Shown piece by piece: positions 43,909 to 56,525 of a stretch of 64,000 nt of DNA. The DNA lies in assembly GCF_029962835.1 (NCBI RefSeq), contig NC_080577.1:27758501-27822500 (forward strand). The letters are read 5' to 3'. The stretch's first letter is position 1. The number at the start of each line of letters is the position of its first letter. A model generated the notes under the pieces. It saw only the letters and a list, made by a program, of their open reading frames with translations. It did no database searches and had not been told where the DNA came from. The DNA is from Magnolia sinica (Eukaryota > Streptophyta > Magnoliopsida > Magnoliales > Magnoliaceae). The position numbers were made by a program, and so were the translations under genes.

Positions 43909-44750
43909 GGGTTTGGATTACTTAGGTTTAGGATTTCATCCTAGATTTTAGGCTTAGGCTTAGATTTTAAGATTTGAACTCTAGTTGGTGCATGATTAAT
44001 AACAATGTTAACTTAATAATTACAAAATAATTATTGACATTAATGATATAATTAATGTTGATGTAGAAATCTGGTCGATCCCGCCTCACCTCCTGTTGGC
44101 CGGAGTATCTGCAATTTATTGAAAAACAAGAGAAGACATTGGGAGTGCCAATTAAGGCCGAGGACCTTCTGATGCCTAAGTCAGAATCGAGATATTTGTT
44201 ATATGTACCTTTACTCATGACAGCAGGTGTATTGATAGGATTTTGGGGGAGGTGGCGCATATGACAATGCCTCTCTATGATAGATGTGTGTTGTGGAAGG
44301 GATCTTCTTCCGAATGCATTGTGGTTATCTCTCTGAGATCCACGTCAAAGATCTTGGAAAGATCTTCTTCAAATAAGATCTTCGAGTAGTTGAGATCCGA
44401 GAAGGTCTGGGTAGATGGTTGAGGCCGACCTCTAGGACGGCTGGGTCGAGATCTTCCAGACCAAACTAAACTGTCAGCTGTGGTCAAGAATGGTGCAGAC
44501 CGGGCTAAAGTGTTGATAATGATCGAGGCTCTTCTTTGAGGCCGAGGTTTGTATTCGAGGCCAAAGTTGGCACCTGAGGTCAAAGTCGGCATCTGAGGTC
44601 AAAGTTGGTAACCAAGGTCGAGATCGATATCCGAGGTCGACCTCCAAGGTTGGTAACTAAGGCTGAGGTCGAAGTAATCCATAGTCATCAAATTTGGCTG
44701 CTCAGCTCATCTGTCTCATATATCTAGTCAGTTCATTTTTACCCATAATG
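43909..44750 (-). repeat. 3' LTR of the gag-only element
   Basis: Shares GTTTGGATTACTTAG, TTTGAACTCTAGTTGGTGCA and CTGGTCGATCCCGCCTCACC with the right LTR. Contains degenerate GAGGTCGAAGTTGG-type tandem units at about 44,540-44,670. Confidence 0.75.
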
Positions 44751-44930
44751 GTAGCCCTCCTACTTCTAAGCATTCTTCAGGAGCTTAGGAAGTAAGTTAG
44801 TGTGGACGACTCATCTGTTTCATATATCTGATCAGTCCATTTTTACCCATAATAGTAGTCCCCCTACTTCTAAGCATTCTCCAGGAGCTTGGGAAGTAAG
44901 TTAGTGTGGATTGACATTGATGCCTCGCGC
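44706..44930. repeat. ~110-bp tandem duplication beside the LTR
   Basis: CAGTTCATTTTTACCCATAA...CTTAGGAAGTAAGTTAGTGTGG occurs twice in tandem with a few changes, duplicating the LTR edge and adjoining purine tract. Confidence 0.75.
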
Positions 44931-45829
44931 GAAAGAGGTCGGACGGAGTAGAGCGAGTAGGTCAAGCAATCGTAGGATCGATAAGTCGATTGTTCAGTGG
45001 TAAATCACACATGGTAGAATTAATAGGAGAGTTTTTTCTTCCTTTCAACTGAGGGAAGTCACAGTCGTTCACATAGTAGTAGGACGAGCACTCAGTAAAA
45101 GGAATTTCTTATCTTATACTAAGGGAATTCCCCATACTCAATCATAAGGTCAGATAGTCAGGAATTGAAAGAAATTTTCCTACCTTGACCTGGGGAGGTT
45201 CTTTCATAATAGAATTTACAATGGAAAACTTTCTTCCCTTGCACCAAGGGAAGCCCTCGTAGTCGGTCTTGTAATTCAGATAGTCAAGAAATCTTTAGAA
45301 GAAAATCTCTTCCCCTGACCAGCAGAAGTTCTTTTATTGTAGAATCCATAAAACAATAGAAAACACAATAGTAAAATCATGAGCACCTTTTTTCCTTTTA
45401 AAAAGGGAAGCCGCTCTTAGTCGAGTAGGTCGGGGTTGGCTGATGAGTCTTATTACCAAGCTCGGTTGATTGGTTCACATCAGTCGTCAGGTTTCCTTAC
45501 TCGGCCCAGCTTCCTCAAGTACCCGCTCTGGCTTGGTATTAAAGGGAGTGTACTAATGGAAGTGACTTTTCGAATGTCAGTTGGTACGATGGTCTCGGTC
45601 TTGGTCGTACTCTTTCTTTCTTTTGGCGTTAACAATAGAAGATTCCTCTTATTCCCTTCGCTTCATATCCTTACCTTGCTGTTTCATTCTTGAGCAGCTC
45701 TTCGTAAACTAAAGAACTCCTTGACATTAGAATATCTTTGAGCTCGGTTAATTAGCTCGGCGATGTTAGTCGAGGGGTTTTTACCAATAGAGAAGAGTTA
45801 ACTTTCCTCATTTAAGGCCGACTACCATG

Positions 45830-46290
45830 GAGGACAGAGATATGTGGTCAGAATAATCATCAATTTGGACAGCTTCAGCGTTGAAACGGATGACGTAGTC
45901 TTTTAGTAGCTCATCCTCCCTCTGAGTGATTGTGAGGAGATTAGTTGATGGCTTTCTTTTATCTTTCCCATCGATGAATTGTGTGATGAATGTGTTGCTA
46001 AGTTGAGTGAATGAGCTGATGGACTTTGACTTTAATTACCTGTACTATTTTCGTGTAGTTCTCGACAGAGTCAAGGAGAATGCTCGACACATTATAGAGT
46101 TCAACGCGCTGTGAAGCTCCATCCATGCCCTAAAGGATTCTAGGTGCTCAGCCGGGTCGCCAAACCCGGAGTATGGGGCGATTTGCCACATTTAGAATTT
46201 GGGTGGGAGTTATGCTCCCATAATGTCATCAGTAAACAACGGCTTGATCTCCTCCAGCATGCCTCGATGGAGGTCGATTATTGGGCATGT
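45830..46290 (-). pseudogene. Gag of the gag-only element
   Basis: Minus readings give HLESFRAWMELHSALNSIM, FTQLSNTFITQFIDGKDKR then KPSTNLLTITQREDELLKDY then VIRFNAEAVQID. This is the retrotransposon gag core of Tat/Retand-type elements. Frameshifts and stops are present. Confidence 0.8.
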
Positions 46291-46673
46291 TAGGCTTGAC
46301 AGATATCGCCGATTTGACCATGCAGTTCCTTAAATTCTACCTTCCAAGGGCCCTCGTTCTTGGCTACCGCCTCGGGAGCCTTTCTACGCTTCTTCTTCTC
46401 CAATGTGTGATGCAAGTCGGAGTTGGTGAGCATGGTAGTTCTCGAAGTGTGGGAGGGCACATGGCTCGACTGTCCAGGATGTTGTTTGGTTCTCTGGAAG
46501 TCGATCGGTGCTTAAGGTGGTGCAGAGACCTCGGTGGTTGCTTGTGCATCTATCCCTTGGTCGGGATGTGGGTTTTGTTTCTCTAAGATCTGCATTATCC
46601 GATTAATATTACCAGTCAAGGCTTCAACTTGAAGTTTCAGAGAGATGAGTTGACCTTCCCGATTAGTGACCTC

Positions 46674-47538
46674 TGGTTTGGATTACTTAGATTTAGGATT
46701 TCATCCTAGAGTTTATGTGTAGGCTTAAATTTTAGGATTTGAACTCTAGTTGGTGCACAATTAATTACAATGTTAATTTAATAATTATAAAATAATTATT
46801 AACATTAATGATATAATTAGTGTTGATGCTTAAATCTGGTCGATCTTGCCTCACCTCCTATTAGCTAAAGTACCTGTAATTTATTGGAAAACAAGAGAAG
46901 ACATTGGGGTGTCGGTTAAGACCGAGGACCCTCCGATGCCTAAGTCAAGTAGTTTCGAAGGAGGGGTAGAATAATCGGAATATTTGTTTTGTGTACCTTT
47001 ACTCATAGCAACGGGTGTATTGACAGGATTTTTGGGGAGGTAGCGTATATAGCAATGCCTCTCTATGGTGGATGCGTATTGCGGAAGGAATCTTCTTCCG
47101 AATGTATTTTGGTTATCTCCCCGAGATCCACGGTGAAAATCTCAGGAAGATCTTTTTAAGATAAGATCTCCGAGTAGTCGGGATCTGAGGAGGTCTGGGT
47201 AGATGGCTGAGGCCGACCTCTAGGACGGCTGGGTTGAGATCTTACAAACAGATCTGAATTGTCAGTCGTGGTCGAGAATGGTATAGACTGTGCTGAAGTG
47301 TTGATCATGATCGAGGCTCTTCTTTGAGGCCGAAGTCGGTATCTGAGGTCGAAGTTGGCACCCGAGGCCGAGGTCAGCATTCGAGGTCGAAGTTGGTAAC
47401 CAAGGACGAGGTCGATATCCGAGGTTGACCTCCCAGGTTGGTAACTGAGGCCGAGGTTGAAACAATCCATAGTCATTCAGTCTGGCTGCTCAACTCATCT
47501 GTCTCATACATCCGCTCAGTCCGTTTTTAACCATAACA
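46674..47538 (-). repeat. 5' LTR of the gag-only element
   Basis: 865 bp, matching the left LTR throughout, including the GAGGTCGAAG-type internal units at 47,330-47,462. Sequence inside its edge (GAGGTCACTAATC in minus sense) is not a recognised primer site. Confidence 0.75.
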
Positions 47539-48372
47539 ATTAATATTAGTTAATATGATAATAATAATTATTATGATGGTGATAATTAGTACAATCTACT
47601 ATCGATAAATTGTAAATAAAGTACTTTTGTCTAATAATTGTAGTTTTGTCTATGATAACTAATACTAAGATGAGTAACCTACTAATGACTAATTATGCCT
47701 AACAATTGCAATAATTATGGTAATACCGATGATAATAACAAACCAAAACAATCTACTTGGGGAGAAAAGTTGACTTACGTTACTCGATTTGGCAACTCGA
47801 CTCATTGTGATTTAATGTGGCTTGGAGACGAAACTCGCCTCTTGACTCGAACCAAACTAAGCAACACCTCACCTCCACACTCTACTTTCTTTTCTTTTCT
47901 ATCTTCTTCCTCGCCTTTCTTTTCTTCCCCTTCTCAGCTAGCCACATGCAGGGAGCAACTCGTGTAGCCTGACTTGGCAGCAAGTTGCTATAATGAGTTG
48001 CAAACTTGGTTCCTTGATCCCGTTCTCTTCCCTTCTCTAAATCTTCCTCTTCTTCTCAAGAGACTTGACACGAGCTAGACTTGGTCAGGTGGGATCATAA
48101 CACTGCCAATCTCACCTCGGGAATTTAACAAATCCAATAGCCAGCTGAATCAACTCAGTTGACTCAAGAGGCTCTCATTCTCTCTCTGTCTCTCTTTCTT
48201 CCTTTTTTCTCTTTCCTTTCTCTTCTTTCTTCTCTCTTTTCCACTCTCTACCCTACCAGATGAGTCTAGACTCAGCCAAACCCACACCCATCTCGAACCA
48301 AACTCAGTGGAATGATAGCTGAGTTGACTGGGCAACAATTCATCCTCCTTTCTTCCTCATTCTCTCTCTTTT
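47539..48372. other. Unassigned AT-rich then pyrimidine-rich sequence
   Basis: TTA/ATAATTA-rich to about 47,760, then C/T-rich tracts at 47,880-47,930 and 48,170-48,250. No gene recognised. Confidence 0.5.
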
Positions 48373-50059
48373 TGTAACACCCCGGATTTTTGCCAACTTG
48401 GAGTTAGGTGTCCTTAGGTAATGGGTCAATCCTAACACCTTATTAACTTCTCAAAACTAAATCCCAAAGTCCAAAATCCCCTTTTTACCCATTTTCTTCA
48501 AAATCTCACCTTTCACCACCTTATTCTTCAAATTTTTCCTAGTACTTTCATATTAGACATGAATCCTAAAGTTTAAGTGATGAAGAACAATGCTTAAACA
48601 AAAATTTACTATAAATAGTAAATAAATAAATAAAATAAATTTTTTAACCTTAACCTTTTGGAATATCATGAAATTAATAGGTTATTTAGATAGATTAGCT
48701 TCTCCTACCCCAAAATCATATATTATACGTCAAACAACTCATTCCGTTTTGCAAAGGGGACCCGAAAACACATCAAACGAACTCGGGGGGCCAAACGATG
48801 CAAAATAGGGGGACCCGAGGTGGCTCCCGCACATTTTCGGCACCCCGAGCCATCACCCCGGGGTCCAGGGACCGGCGATGACATCGCTGAATCGGCGAGG
48901 CCTCGCCGTTTAGCGGGCCGGGCGGCCCGTTTTCTGCGATTTTTCTACATTGTTCGTTTAACTTCAAAAAATCATATATCCCTCGTTATAACTCCGATTT
49001 AGGTGATTCAAAATCCAGATTTAAGCTTAATAAGTCTAGTTTTATATAAAAATAATTAAAAATATAATAAAAAATTAATATAGTTAAATATAGGTCGTTG
49101 TGATAACTATCTGAAAATCATTAGTTTGGACAGCTGCTGCTTCTAGAATTTTTAAAATTTTTCTACGGCACGAAATCTATTGAAATTTGGTAGAGATGAA
49201 CTAGAATTGATGATAAACTACTAAAAAAATAATTAAAATAATATACTAATTAAAAGTGCCAGAAAGGGGCGTAGAACTGCCCTAGGACCATATTCTATCG
49301 TAATTAGGGCATAATTTAATTAAGTACTAAACTGAATACTCAGTAGAATTAGCTTGAACCACTTTAAATATGAATTACAAGACCCAAAATGAGTAGAACC
49401 GCTAACTCTATGTTACCTAGAAACCTACGATCAATCTCTAAACCTAGTTGCTCTTGGGACCACTTTGAAACTCTATATCGAACCTAGACTGCGCGTCGAA
49501 AGTCCGATGACGGCGAAACTATACGGTTATGACCGCCTTATTGGACTTGACTACCATCTCAGAAATCAAGTCCTAATAGTAACTAGAAACGCACAACTTG
49601 AGCCCGGAGCGAAGTGTGTGAGAAACGCGAATCTTTAGAAAATGAACTGAAACTTAAGTGAATTGAGTCGTTCACTTGCAGGCTAAATCTAAAGATTCTG
49701 ACCGTTGGAATCTGACCCAATTACACCCTCGGACCAGGAGAAATTTTCAACACATGCAGTATACTTGTGGCCCTGATTGAGTATCGGTGACCGTTGAATT
49801 GAAACTAGTCCGCCACGGTCGATCCACAAATCCGATCGGGCTGAAAACTTAACTCGACCTAGATCCAATGTCAGAGAGCTTAAGTCTGACCAGACGTAGA
49901 AAAGGAGCCTCCAGATCAGCTCCATTGGACCGAAACGGATGCATTTTGGCTATAACCTAAGTATACCATGGCCCTGGGGCCATTGACATCGATTTTGGGC
50001 TTAGAAATAGCCCTTAAACCCCCTCACTCCTAATCCATACGAATTTCTTAGAAACCCTA
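48373..50059 (+). repeat. LTR of a large element, left part (split at 50,059)
   Basis: Starts TGTAACACCCCGGATTTTTG. Contains CTTCTCCTACCCCAAAATCA and ACAACTCATTCCG, shared with the intron-1 gypsy LTRs. The sequence breaks at CCCTA|TGTAAC and resumes as CCCTA|GGTGAGAGAG at 62,724. This is a single LTR interrupted by the 12.7-kb insertion. Confidence 0.75.
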
Positions 50060-50357
50060 TGTAACACCCTGAAAATCGGGGGTCGTGCATACGCTCGACT
50101 CTTGAGTTTCCGGGGTCACTTATAACCAGTTTTCATTAATATGCGATTAATCCAGTTTAAATGCGCATTCTGGAACTTCCTGGAACATGAAGCACAACCA
50201 CACAAGTCTACTGAAATAGAAGAAAATCAATTATACTTATATATACATGCCCAGAAGAATACAAATGGGCGCACAAGGTGACGCCCAACAAATTCACAAA
50301 AGAATGACATGATCAAAGGAATAAATCTGAGCCGCTACTCGGCAATCCAAGACCCAT

Positions 50358-50441
50358 CTACTGATTCGACGGGGTCCCGCTCATCAACTGAAAGTAAGGA
50401 AACTCGTCCTCCTCCTCGAGGCTCGCGTCGCCAGGCTCCAT
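50358..50441 (-). CDS. Possible 27-codon ORF in the 3' LTR
   Basis: ATG to TAG encodes an acidic peptide, MEPGDASLEEEDEFPYFQLM then SGTPSNQ. The other LTR (59542-59625) encodes the same peptide; the two nucleotide differences (Phe TTT/TTC, twice) are both silent. It lies far downstream of the LTR TATA box in the transcribed sense. Function unknown; may be chance. Confidence 0.3.
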   Translation of the reverse strand: MEPGDASLEEEDEFPYFQLMSGTPSNQ

Positions 50442-52196
50442 GAAATCTATATCACCTGCATATATGAACGGGTCTGGTTGGTGTTTTAAAACACCGTCCC
50501 AGAGTGGGAGTGAGTGATCAACTCAGTGGGTGCTATTAATCTCAAGTTATCATATGCATCAATTTTAATATGGTCTTAATGAAAAGCATACAATCACATA
50601 CATCTAAGTAATCTTATTAATGCGCATGTATGCAGCATGACATGATGCATGCCCTCACAATAACGCTCCCTCGTGCGACAACATCTAACGATCGCCAATG
50701 CCAACACTCCCTCAGTGCGACCTCGACTGCCGAGTCGCTACCCTAACTAGTGCGATGCGATGCGATCGTGTTAGCCTAGTTATTAGTTAAGTCCATTCAT
50801 CCAGCAGGTTTGGGAATCTGTCACACCCCACATATCAAATGCCCTGAACTAGTTGCGAGGCCAAGGCCCCCCAATGCGTGAGGCCGAGACCCCGCGGTCC
50901 TTGACCCTGTCGGGTTTTCCCCATCCCCGACTTCAAGCACATGGGGGTGCTGAATGTGGGGTCGCTCGCGGTCACTACGGGGAGGCGCGTCACCCCAGCG
51001 TAGGCCACAGCTCGAACACAGTATCCCATTCCACCATGCCCGGCTCACGAGGCTGTGGACCATCTTCCAGTGGATTATTGATGGGCTACTTCGGTTGTAG
51101 GGTGTCACAGGTTCCATACAGATGTGAGCAAACAGGGTTAACAAATCATGGGTGGTCAAACAGTAGGCTAGACCGCACGAGTCCAGGCGACTACATGGCG
51201 GTACGACATCGGGTGCAAGCAACCCATGTAGTCCAACTACTGTCGCCCACACGCACTCGCCCAAATCCGCGGGTTTAGCCTCAAGGCGGTCCTACCAACG
51301 GGACCGCCTCAACTTTCCTTGTTTTCTTGACCAACCCTAGGGTTCGAATGGCGGTCCACAACATGTCGACGGACAGGGTTATCAACTAGCAAAATCATCA
51401 TAGCATTCTCACACACAAACATATAATTCAAATTTATCTACTAAGCAAGGTATCACGATTTATGAGTAATGGTGCATGTATGTTGTGTGTGTTAGTGAGG
51501 AAGTTGCTCACTTCCCACAACTCATGGAGAACAATTTGCACCGGAATAATTAAGGCATGCATGCTATAGGGCAACATCATAAAAGCAATCCGACAAGACA
51601 TCAACAAGTAATCAACAAATTTTACAACAAGTCATGTAAGAAACGAGAACAAAAATCATGTGAGGAAATCAAATAAATCATATAATTCCACACCACTCCA
51701 ATAAGCACAAAATCCTAGGTTCTTCTCTATATTCTCTAAATGCTTCAACCAAGCAATCAAAATCATTAATCTCATAATGAAATTGGTGCTAGACCACTTA
51801 GGAGTAATAGTCCGCACCTCTGGATTGTTGAAGGCTTGAAAGACGACCTAGGAAGATGGATTTTTGGAGTTGAATGACCGGAATCCCTAAAGCAAGCATT
51901 TGTATGTTAAAATCCATGTCAATCTCTTCTCAATACATGGATTTCAAGAAAAAAGGGTGAGAGGTTTTACCTACATGATCAACGGATGATTCTTGTGGTT
52001 GTAGTGGAGGGGTCTTCCTTGAAGAAGAGGTAGGGAGGTGCAAGATTGAACTCCCTTGTGTCCCACCTTGCCTATGGTCCACCTTCACTCTCACCTTCAC
52101 TCTCTTCTTCCTCTCTTCCTTCTCCTTTTTCTCTCCTCTCTCCCTTTGTTCCCTAGGGCAAATTCGTATGGGGGAGGGGGTGCCCCAAATAAGGCC

Positions 52197-52205
52197 TTTA
52201 TATAG
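52197..52205 (-). promoter_or_regulatory. TATA box of the 3' LTR
   Basis: Minus strand CTATATAAAGG, the LTR's only strong TATA motif. The same site lies at 61380-61388 in the 5' LTR, where it would drive the element. Confidence 0.55.
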
Positions 52206-53534
52206 TCCCAGGTTTGGTGTAAATGGCCCTAAGGGATGGGTTTTCACTATACTAGACCTATGAGAAGGTCTTTCTAGCCTCAAGGGCCCACTATGGGGTG
52301 TACAAGTCAATATACACCGCAAAATAGTTAGCCTTAATGATGATCTACGTATGGATACGATCGGCCCACCATTTGGATGTGCCGATCGACAGATATGATA
52401 AGAAGTCTATTCAACGGTCACCGTTAGTCGATCAGGGCCGCGGCTATACGGATATGAGCAAGAAAATATTCTTACTCCATGGGTAAAGTTTGCTCACAAA
52501 CCGACGGTCCGAAATCCTCAACTTTGCATAAGAATGGACGACTCAATTCACTTAAGTTTCAACTCATTCCTTTAGGGTATTTGCACTTCTCATGCACTCA
52601 TCCTTCAGCTCAAGTTGACCGGTTCTGGACCATACCCAGGTCCGATTCCCGCGATGGATGTCAAGCCCAATGGGATGGACATTATTCTATAGTTTTGGAA
52701 CCAGTGGTCCACCATCGAGCGGTCTAGAGCTTGTTTGGATAACCGGGGTAGTTCTGGTGGTCCTCTGACTATGAAACTTATAGGATAAGTGCTCCATGGC
52801 CCGATGAAGGGCCATGCAAAATTTGGGGATGATCAGACATGAGTTTGGTCGCACGGGTTTGATTCGCGGTCAACGGTCACCGTGCCACGATCGGGTCCTA
52901 GAGTTTGCGGACGGGCGTAGAAAAATACATTAGACCCTCATCGTAAATTATGAAGAAATCCGACGGCTGAAATGTCTTACATTTCAGTTTTTATTTACCC
53001 GTGCCAGATTCCAATTTTGGCATTGGTGGGGCGCATCTGGCAAATGCAAGATTACACTTCTGGGTGTCCACTGGGTCCGTGGTCCGCGATGGTTCCCAAG
53101 CCCAGTGAGATCTATGCTTCCCTCAATTTTTATAATTTTTTGACCTTCCCATGTCGCGGTATAGCCCGCACGGGCTGCTGCCAAGTGTAAATGGCCATTT
53201 GGCTTAACGGCCCGCACTTGGCCCAATCACAACCCGACTGGTCTACTCTAATGGGCTAATCCTAACTTAATTTAGTTATGGCACCAAACCATGAGTAGTT
53301 TAAACGAACGGTCCTGCAGCAAATCCTACGAGGACGCCTCAGTACACTGTTCTGGTTGGACGGGACGTTACCTGATTAACCGGACTTGTGCGGTTCTTCA
53401 CTGGTACACCCTGTATAAACTGACATTGAGTGCTAATGGTCATTACGTAATATTTAGGTTAATTAAATAAAATAAAAAAATAAAAATTGATGGATTTTTG
53501 AAAATCCAAAATAGTGAAAATCAAGGATGTTACA

Positions 53535-53565
53535 ATCTACCTCCCTTAAAAACAATTTCGTCCCC
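53535..53565 (-). other. Polypurine tract region of the 12.7-kb element
   Basis: Minus sense GGGGACGAAATTGTTTTTAA then GGGAGGTAGAT directly before TGTAACATCC. This matches the usual 3' border of large plant gypsy elements. A second, similar tract (TTTTAAGGGGGGTAGACT, minus) is at about 53,683-53,698. Confidence 0.65.
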
Positions 53566-55924
53566 GAAATTGCCTAAGGGTAGTGAGTAAAGACTTCATT
53601 ATTTCATTTGCCTAGGTTTGTTGATTTCAAGTTTATATGCATGGTAGGGTGTATACTATCTATGTTAGGCTGGCTCATTTTAGTCTACCCCCCTTAAAAC
53701 TTTTTCACCCTAATAGTTTACTAAAATTTATTTATAAAGATTTAGATTCATGGCGACGATTTTCTTCTATCTAGAGTAAAAATATTTGTTTTCAATAGTA
53801 GATCAATACGGAGAGACGGTTGTAGTAGGCTTGAACCCGATACGCCGATCATCTACCTGATCAGGGTAGAAGGCTCATCGTATCCCTTCTTCGTCCTGGT
53901 GGATCCTGGTCTTCTGCTCGACCAAAGCAGTGAGTCCATTGGTAGTCGCCCAGGATTAAGAATTGAGTCAAGCCGCGAATGCTTTGCAGGCGTATACTTT
54001 CGTAATTCCGTAGTCCGATCAATTTAAATGTTTAGGAAACGACCATTATTGAAATGTTTAAATCTTCTATTTATAAGGTTGTCCTTTGGGTCTTGGTCCG
54101 AGAGAGTTCTCATTTTAATTCTTGTCTAACTTAGTGATTTAAATCTCCCACAGTGCTTATGGTCAAATGATTATCTTAAAAAGGTTTCTAATAGTATAAA
54201 ATCTTATATGTATATCACAATTTCGATCCCATGTCTAGTGGGTTAAGAGCAGACTGCATTTTAGTTTCATAAATTTCAAGAATAAAGGAATGGTTGAAAA
54301 TTTTAAAGTATTCTGGTGGTTTGAAGTGCTAATAACGTTAATAAGGACGTAGTAAGGCAATCATACATACAAGCATTCACAAGGTAACAAGAAAATTTCA
54401 AGGCAATCCATACATACATATTGGATTCAAAGTGTCATTAGTATGGCCAGTTACATCCTACAATATGGATTTCGGCATAGATATTCCAAATGTAAGGGAA
54501 ATATAACCTAGTTAAGCAAAAGTTCTAATTATCCTTCAACACATGGAAATGGTCTTAACTGACTCAAAACAACTACTAATTATCTGTGTGTTAAGCTTCT
54601 ATTCTTCTGGGTTGGATGAGGGTGGGGGTGCTTCTTCCTCATGAGGAAAAGAATCACCGGAATGGAGAAGAAGGAGGCAACAGTTGTTAGGAATGCCACT
54701 TCCCTCGGTAAGGAAATGGATTGTTGATGAGAATGTTTTTGAAAAAATGAAATGGATTTAGTGTTGGATTTGTGAATGGGGTTTGAGATGGGTTTTTGGA
54801 GATGGGTTTGAAGTAGATCTAGAATGGGAGAGTTCTCTTTAGGGTTTAGAAGGGACGGTGACCCTAGAAAGGTCGCGGGAATGAAAAGAGGAAGAACATC
54901 ATCTTCTCAATGTGGTATGAATCTTGATTACATAAGAAAATAAGAAAATTTACAATATTTTAGTGAAGTCTGCATCAAATATGAACTTAGAAAGAATTAA
55001 ACAATCAAACTCAACCCTATTTAAGAGTCAAAGTTCAACAGTACTAGAAACTATTTGAAGTAGAAAAATATACTAAAAATAATCTAATTTTAATCATACA
55101 AGACGATTTCCATCATAGTTAGAATTAATTTTTAAAAAGAAACAAAATACTAAAACTCAAATATGAAAAAAATGAAAAAAAATACACTTGGTTCATTGGC
55201 AACTCACAGGGCATCAATCTTCATCTGTTAACTGATGTTATGGATATACCAGAAATTTCAAAGAGGCTATTCCATGAAATTAGGCATTTTGGCACATTTT
55301 GTAGGTTAAAAGGTTCCTACGTGTATAGAAAATTCTAGAGTGATAAAAGAATGTATTGTAGAGACTACGTATGATTATCTACATGGTTTCTAAAGTTTTC
55401 TCAGCCGCAGGATGACATCGTAAGCCTTATCTTAACTATCCATATAAGATACCTAAAAGGATCTTAGGTCTACATAAGGAAGACGGGTCCTCATTTATAA
55501 CTAACCAAATAAACCTCATTATTCAGTTCTAGTATAAAAAATTCGCTTACCTTGAAGGCTCTCTCATGTTACTCTCCTCTCCAAAATAGCGTGACTACAC
55601 TATGGTGGTAGGCTGACTCATTAGCAACGAGGGTTTGTGCGAATGCTTCATAGTCTGTACTTAGGGAAGTACTTGAGATATGACACATTAGGATCCAGGA
55701 GCCAGCCATGGCAGAGCCTCACATTAACTACCCTCGCATCTTGACATGGTCCCATCTAGTACTAAACCCAACACAACTATTACATACACACCTCAAATGG
55801 TAAAGCCGAGCAAGCAAATTAAGCGATAGAGTCAAACGAGCTATATCATGTATATACAAATATATATTTTAAATCTCGCTTTCTTTATAGTAGGCTTTAA
55901 TCGATGAAGTATAATTAACCCCAT
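53566..55924. other. Interior of the 12.7-kb element, no recognised domain
   Basis: No retroelement domains on either strand. A minus-strand open stretch of about 95 codons without ATG (roughly 54,577-54,872) includes PILDLLQTHLQKPISNPI and a hydrophobic VAFLTTVASFFSIPVILFLM. It could be a captured exon or chance. Confidence 0.4.
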
Positions 55925-56070
55925 TCGATAAAATACCCTTCTCACCCATTAACAGCAAAATGTCTGATGCAACTTCTGTCTTACCCAACTCACACCATCC
56001 ATCAATCAATGAATTACAAGTAACCACATTTTGGCTCAAACCCCTTATCTTCTACACCTGCAACAAACTC
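55925..56070 (-). pseudogene. Pentatricopeptide-repeat (PPR) gene fragment
   Basis: Minus reading NVVTCNSLIDGWCELGKTEV then ASDILLLMGEKGI has the P-class PPR spacing and residues (N-V-V-T-x-N-S-L-I-D-G-x-C-x-x-G-K). Upstream sequence continues in other frames with stops. PPR proteins bind organellar RNA; this is a non-functional scrap carried inside the LTR element. Confidence 0.65.
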
Positions 56071-56280
56071 AGTTGGCCTATGCATCATCTCATTCTAAAA
56101 GCAAACATTCACCATCGTTGTAAAAGTGAAAAGATCAAGCATGATCCCAACTCAAATTATCTTATCATACACATGAATCGCTACACGGGTTTCACAGCTC
56201 CTAACCAAATTATTAAAGAGACTGTTACAGGATCTCAAAATAGGCCTCATCCACACCTCCCCATATTATGGAACATGTAG

Positions 56281-56465
56281 AGTGCGTTCTTTGACATGCC
56301 ATTTTCCACATATACCTCAAAAATATTTTTAGTGGTGGGAGTTCAGTCCTCGCTGTGTGGTTCACTTCAACCGCTTATTTGTTTGGCCCATACCCTAAAA
56401 TAATTCAGAAAAACTGAATGAACGGCATGGATACAATCCATATATGACATTGGCCCCATGAAGCC
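56281..56465. repeat. Long-TIR MITE, copy I (partial)
   Basis: GTGTGGTTCACTTCAACCGC, CCCATACCCTAAAATAATTC and AATGAACGGCATGGATAC match the right half of the family. Confidence 0.5.
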
Positions 56466-56525
56466 CTTCGATTTGAGAGGGGGGAGTGGAATATGGAGGA
56501 AATGGGTTGGGATTTGGAAACCTAA

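Larger units (their letters stand above)
43909..47538 (-). mobile_element. Gag-only LTR retrotransposon (TR-GAG-like)
   Basis: Two related LTRs, about 43909-44750 and 46674-47538, bound 1.9 kb of interior with a minus-strand gag and no pol. The gag resembles the Tat/Retand group. The right LTR begins TGTTATGG in minus sense; the left one has diverged. The edges are approximate and no target duplication was found. It would need an autonomous partner to move. Confidence 0.7.
50060..53534 (-). repeat. 3' LTR of the 12.7-kb element
   Basis: Near-copy of 59244-62718. Open frames inside (such as 50821-51264 and 51930-52322 minus) are shared with the other LTR in shifted form and resemble no known protein. 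Confidence 0.9.

Noticed and set aside
45436..46586. Plus-strand open frames in the gag-only element
   Set aside because: They are antisense to the recognisable gag at 45,830-46,290.
50821..51264. Open frames of up to 147 codons in the 3.5-kb LTRs (also 60005-60222, 51930-52322, 61114-61371)
   Set aside because: They overlap on both strands, shift frame between the two LTR copies and resemble no protein. Best explained as GC-richer LTR sequence.
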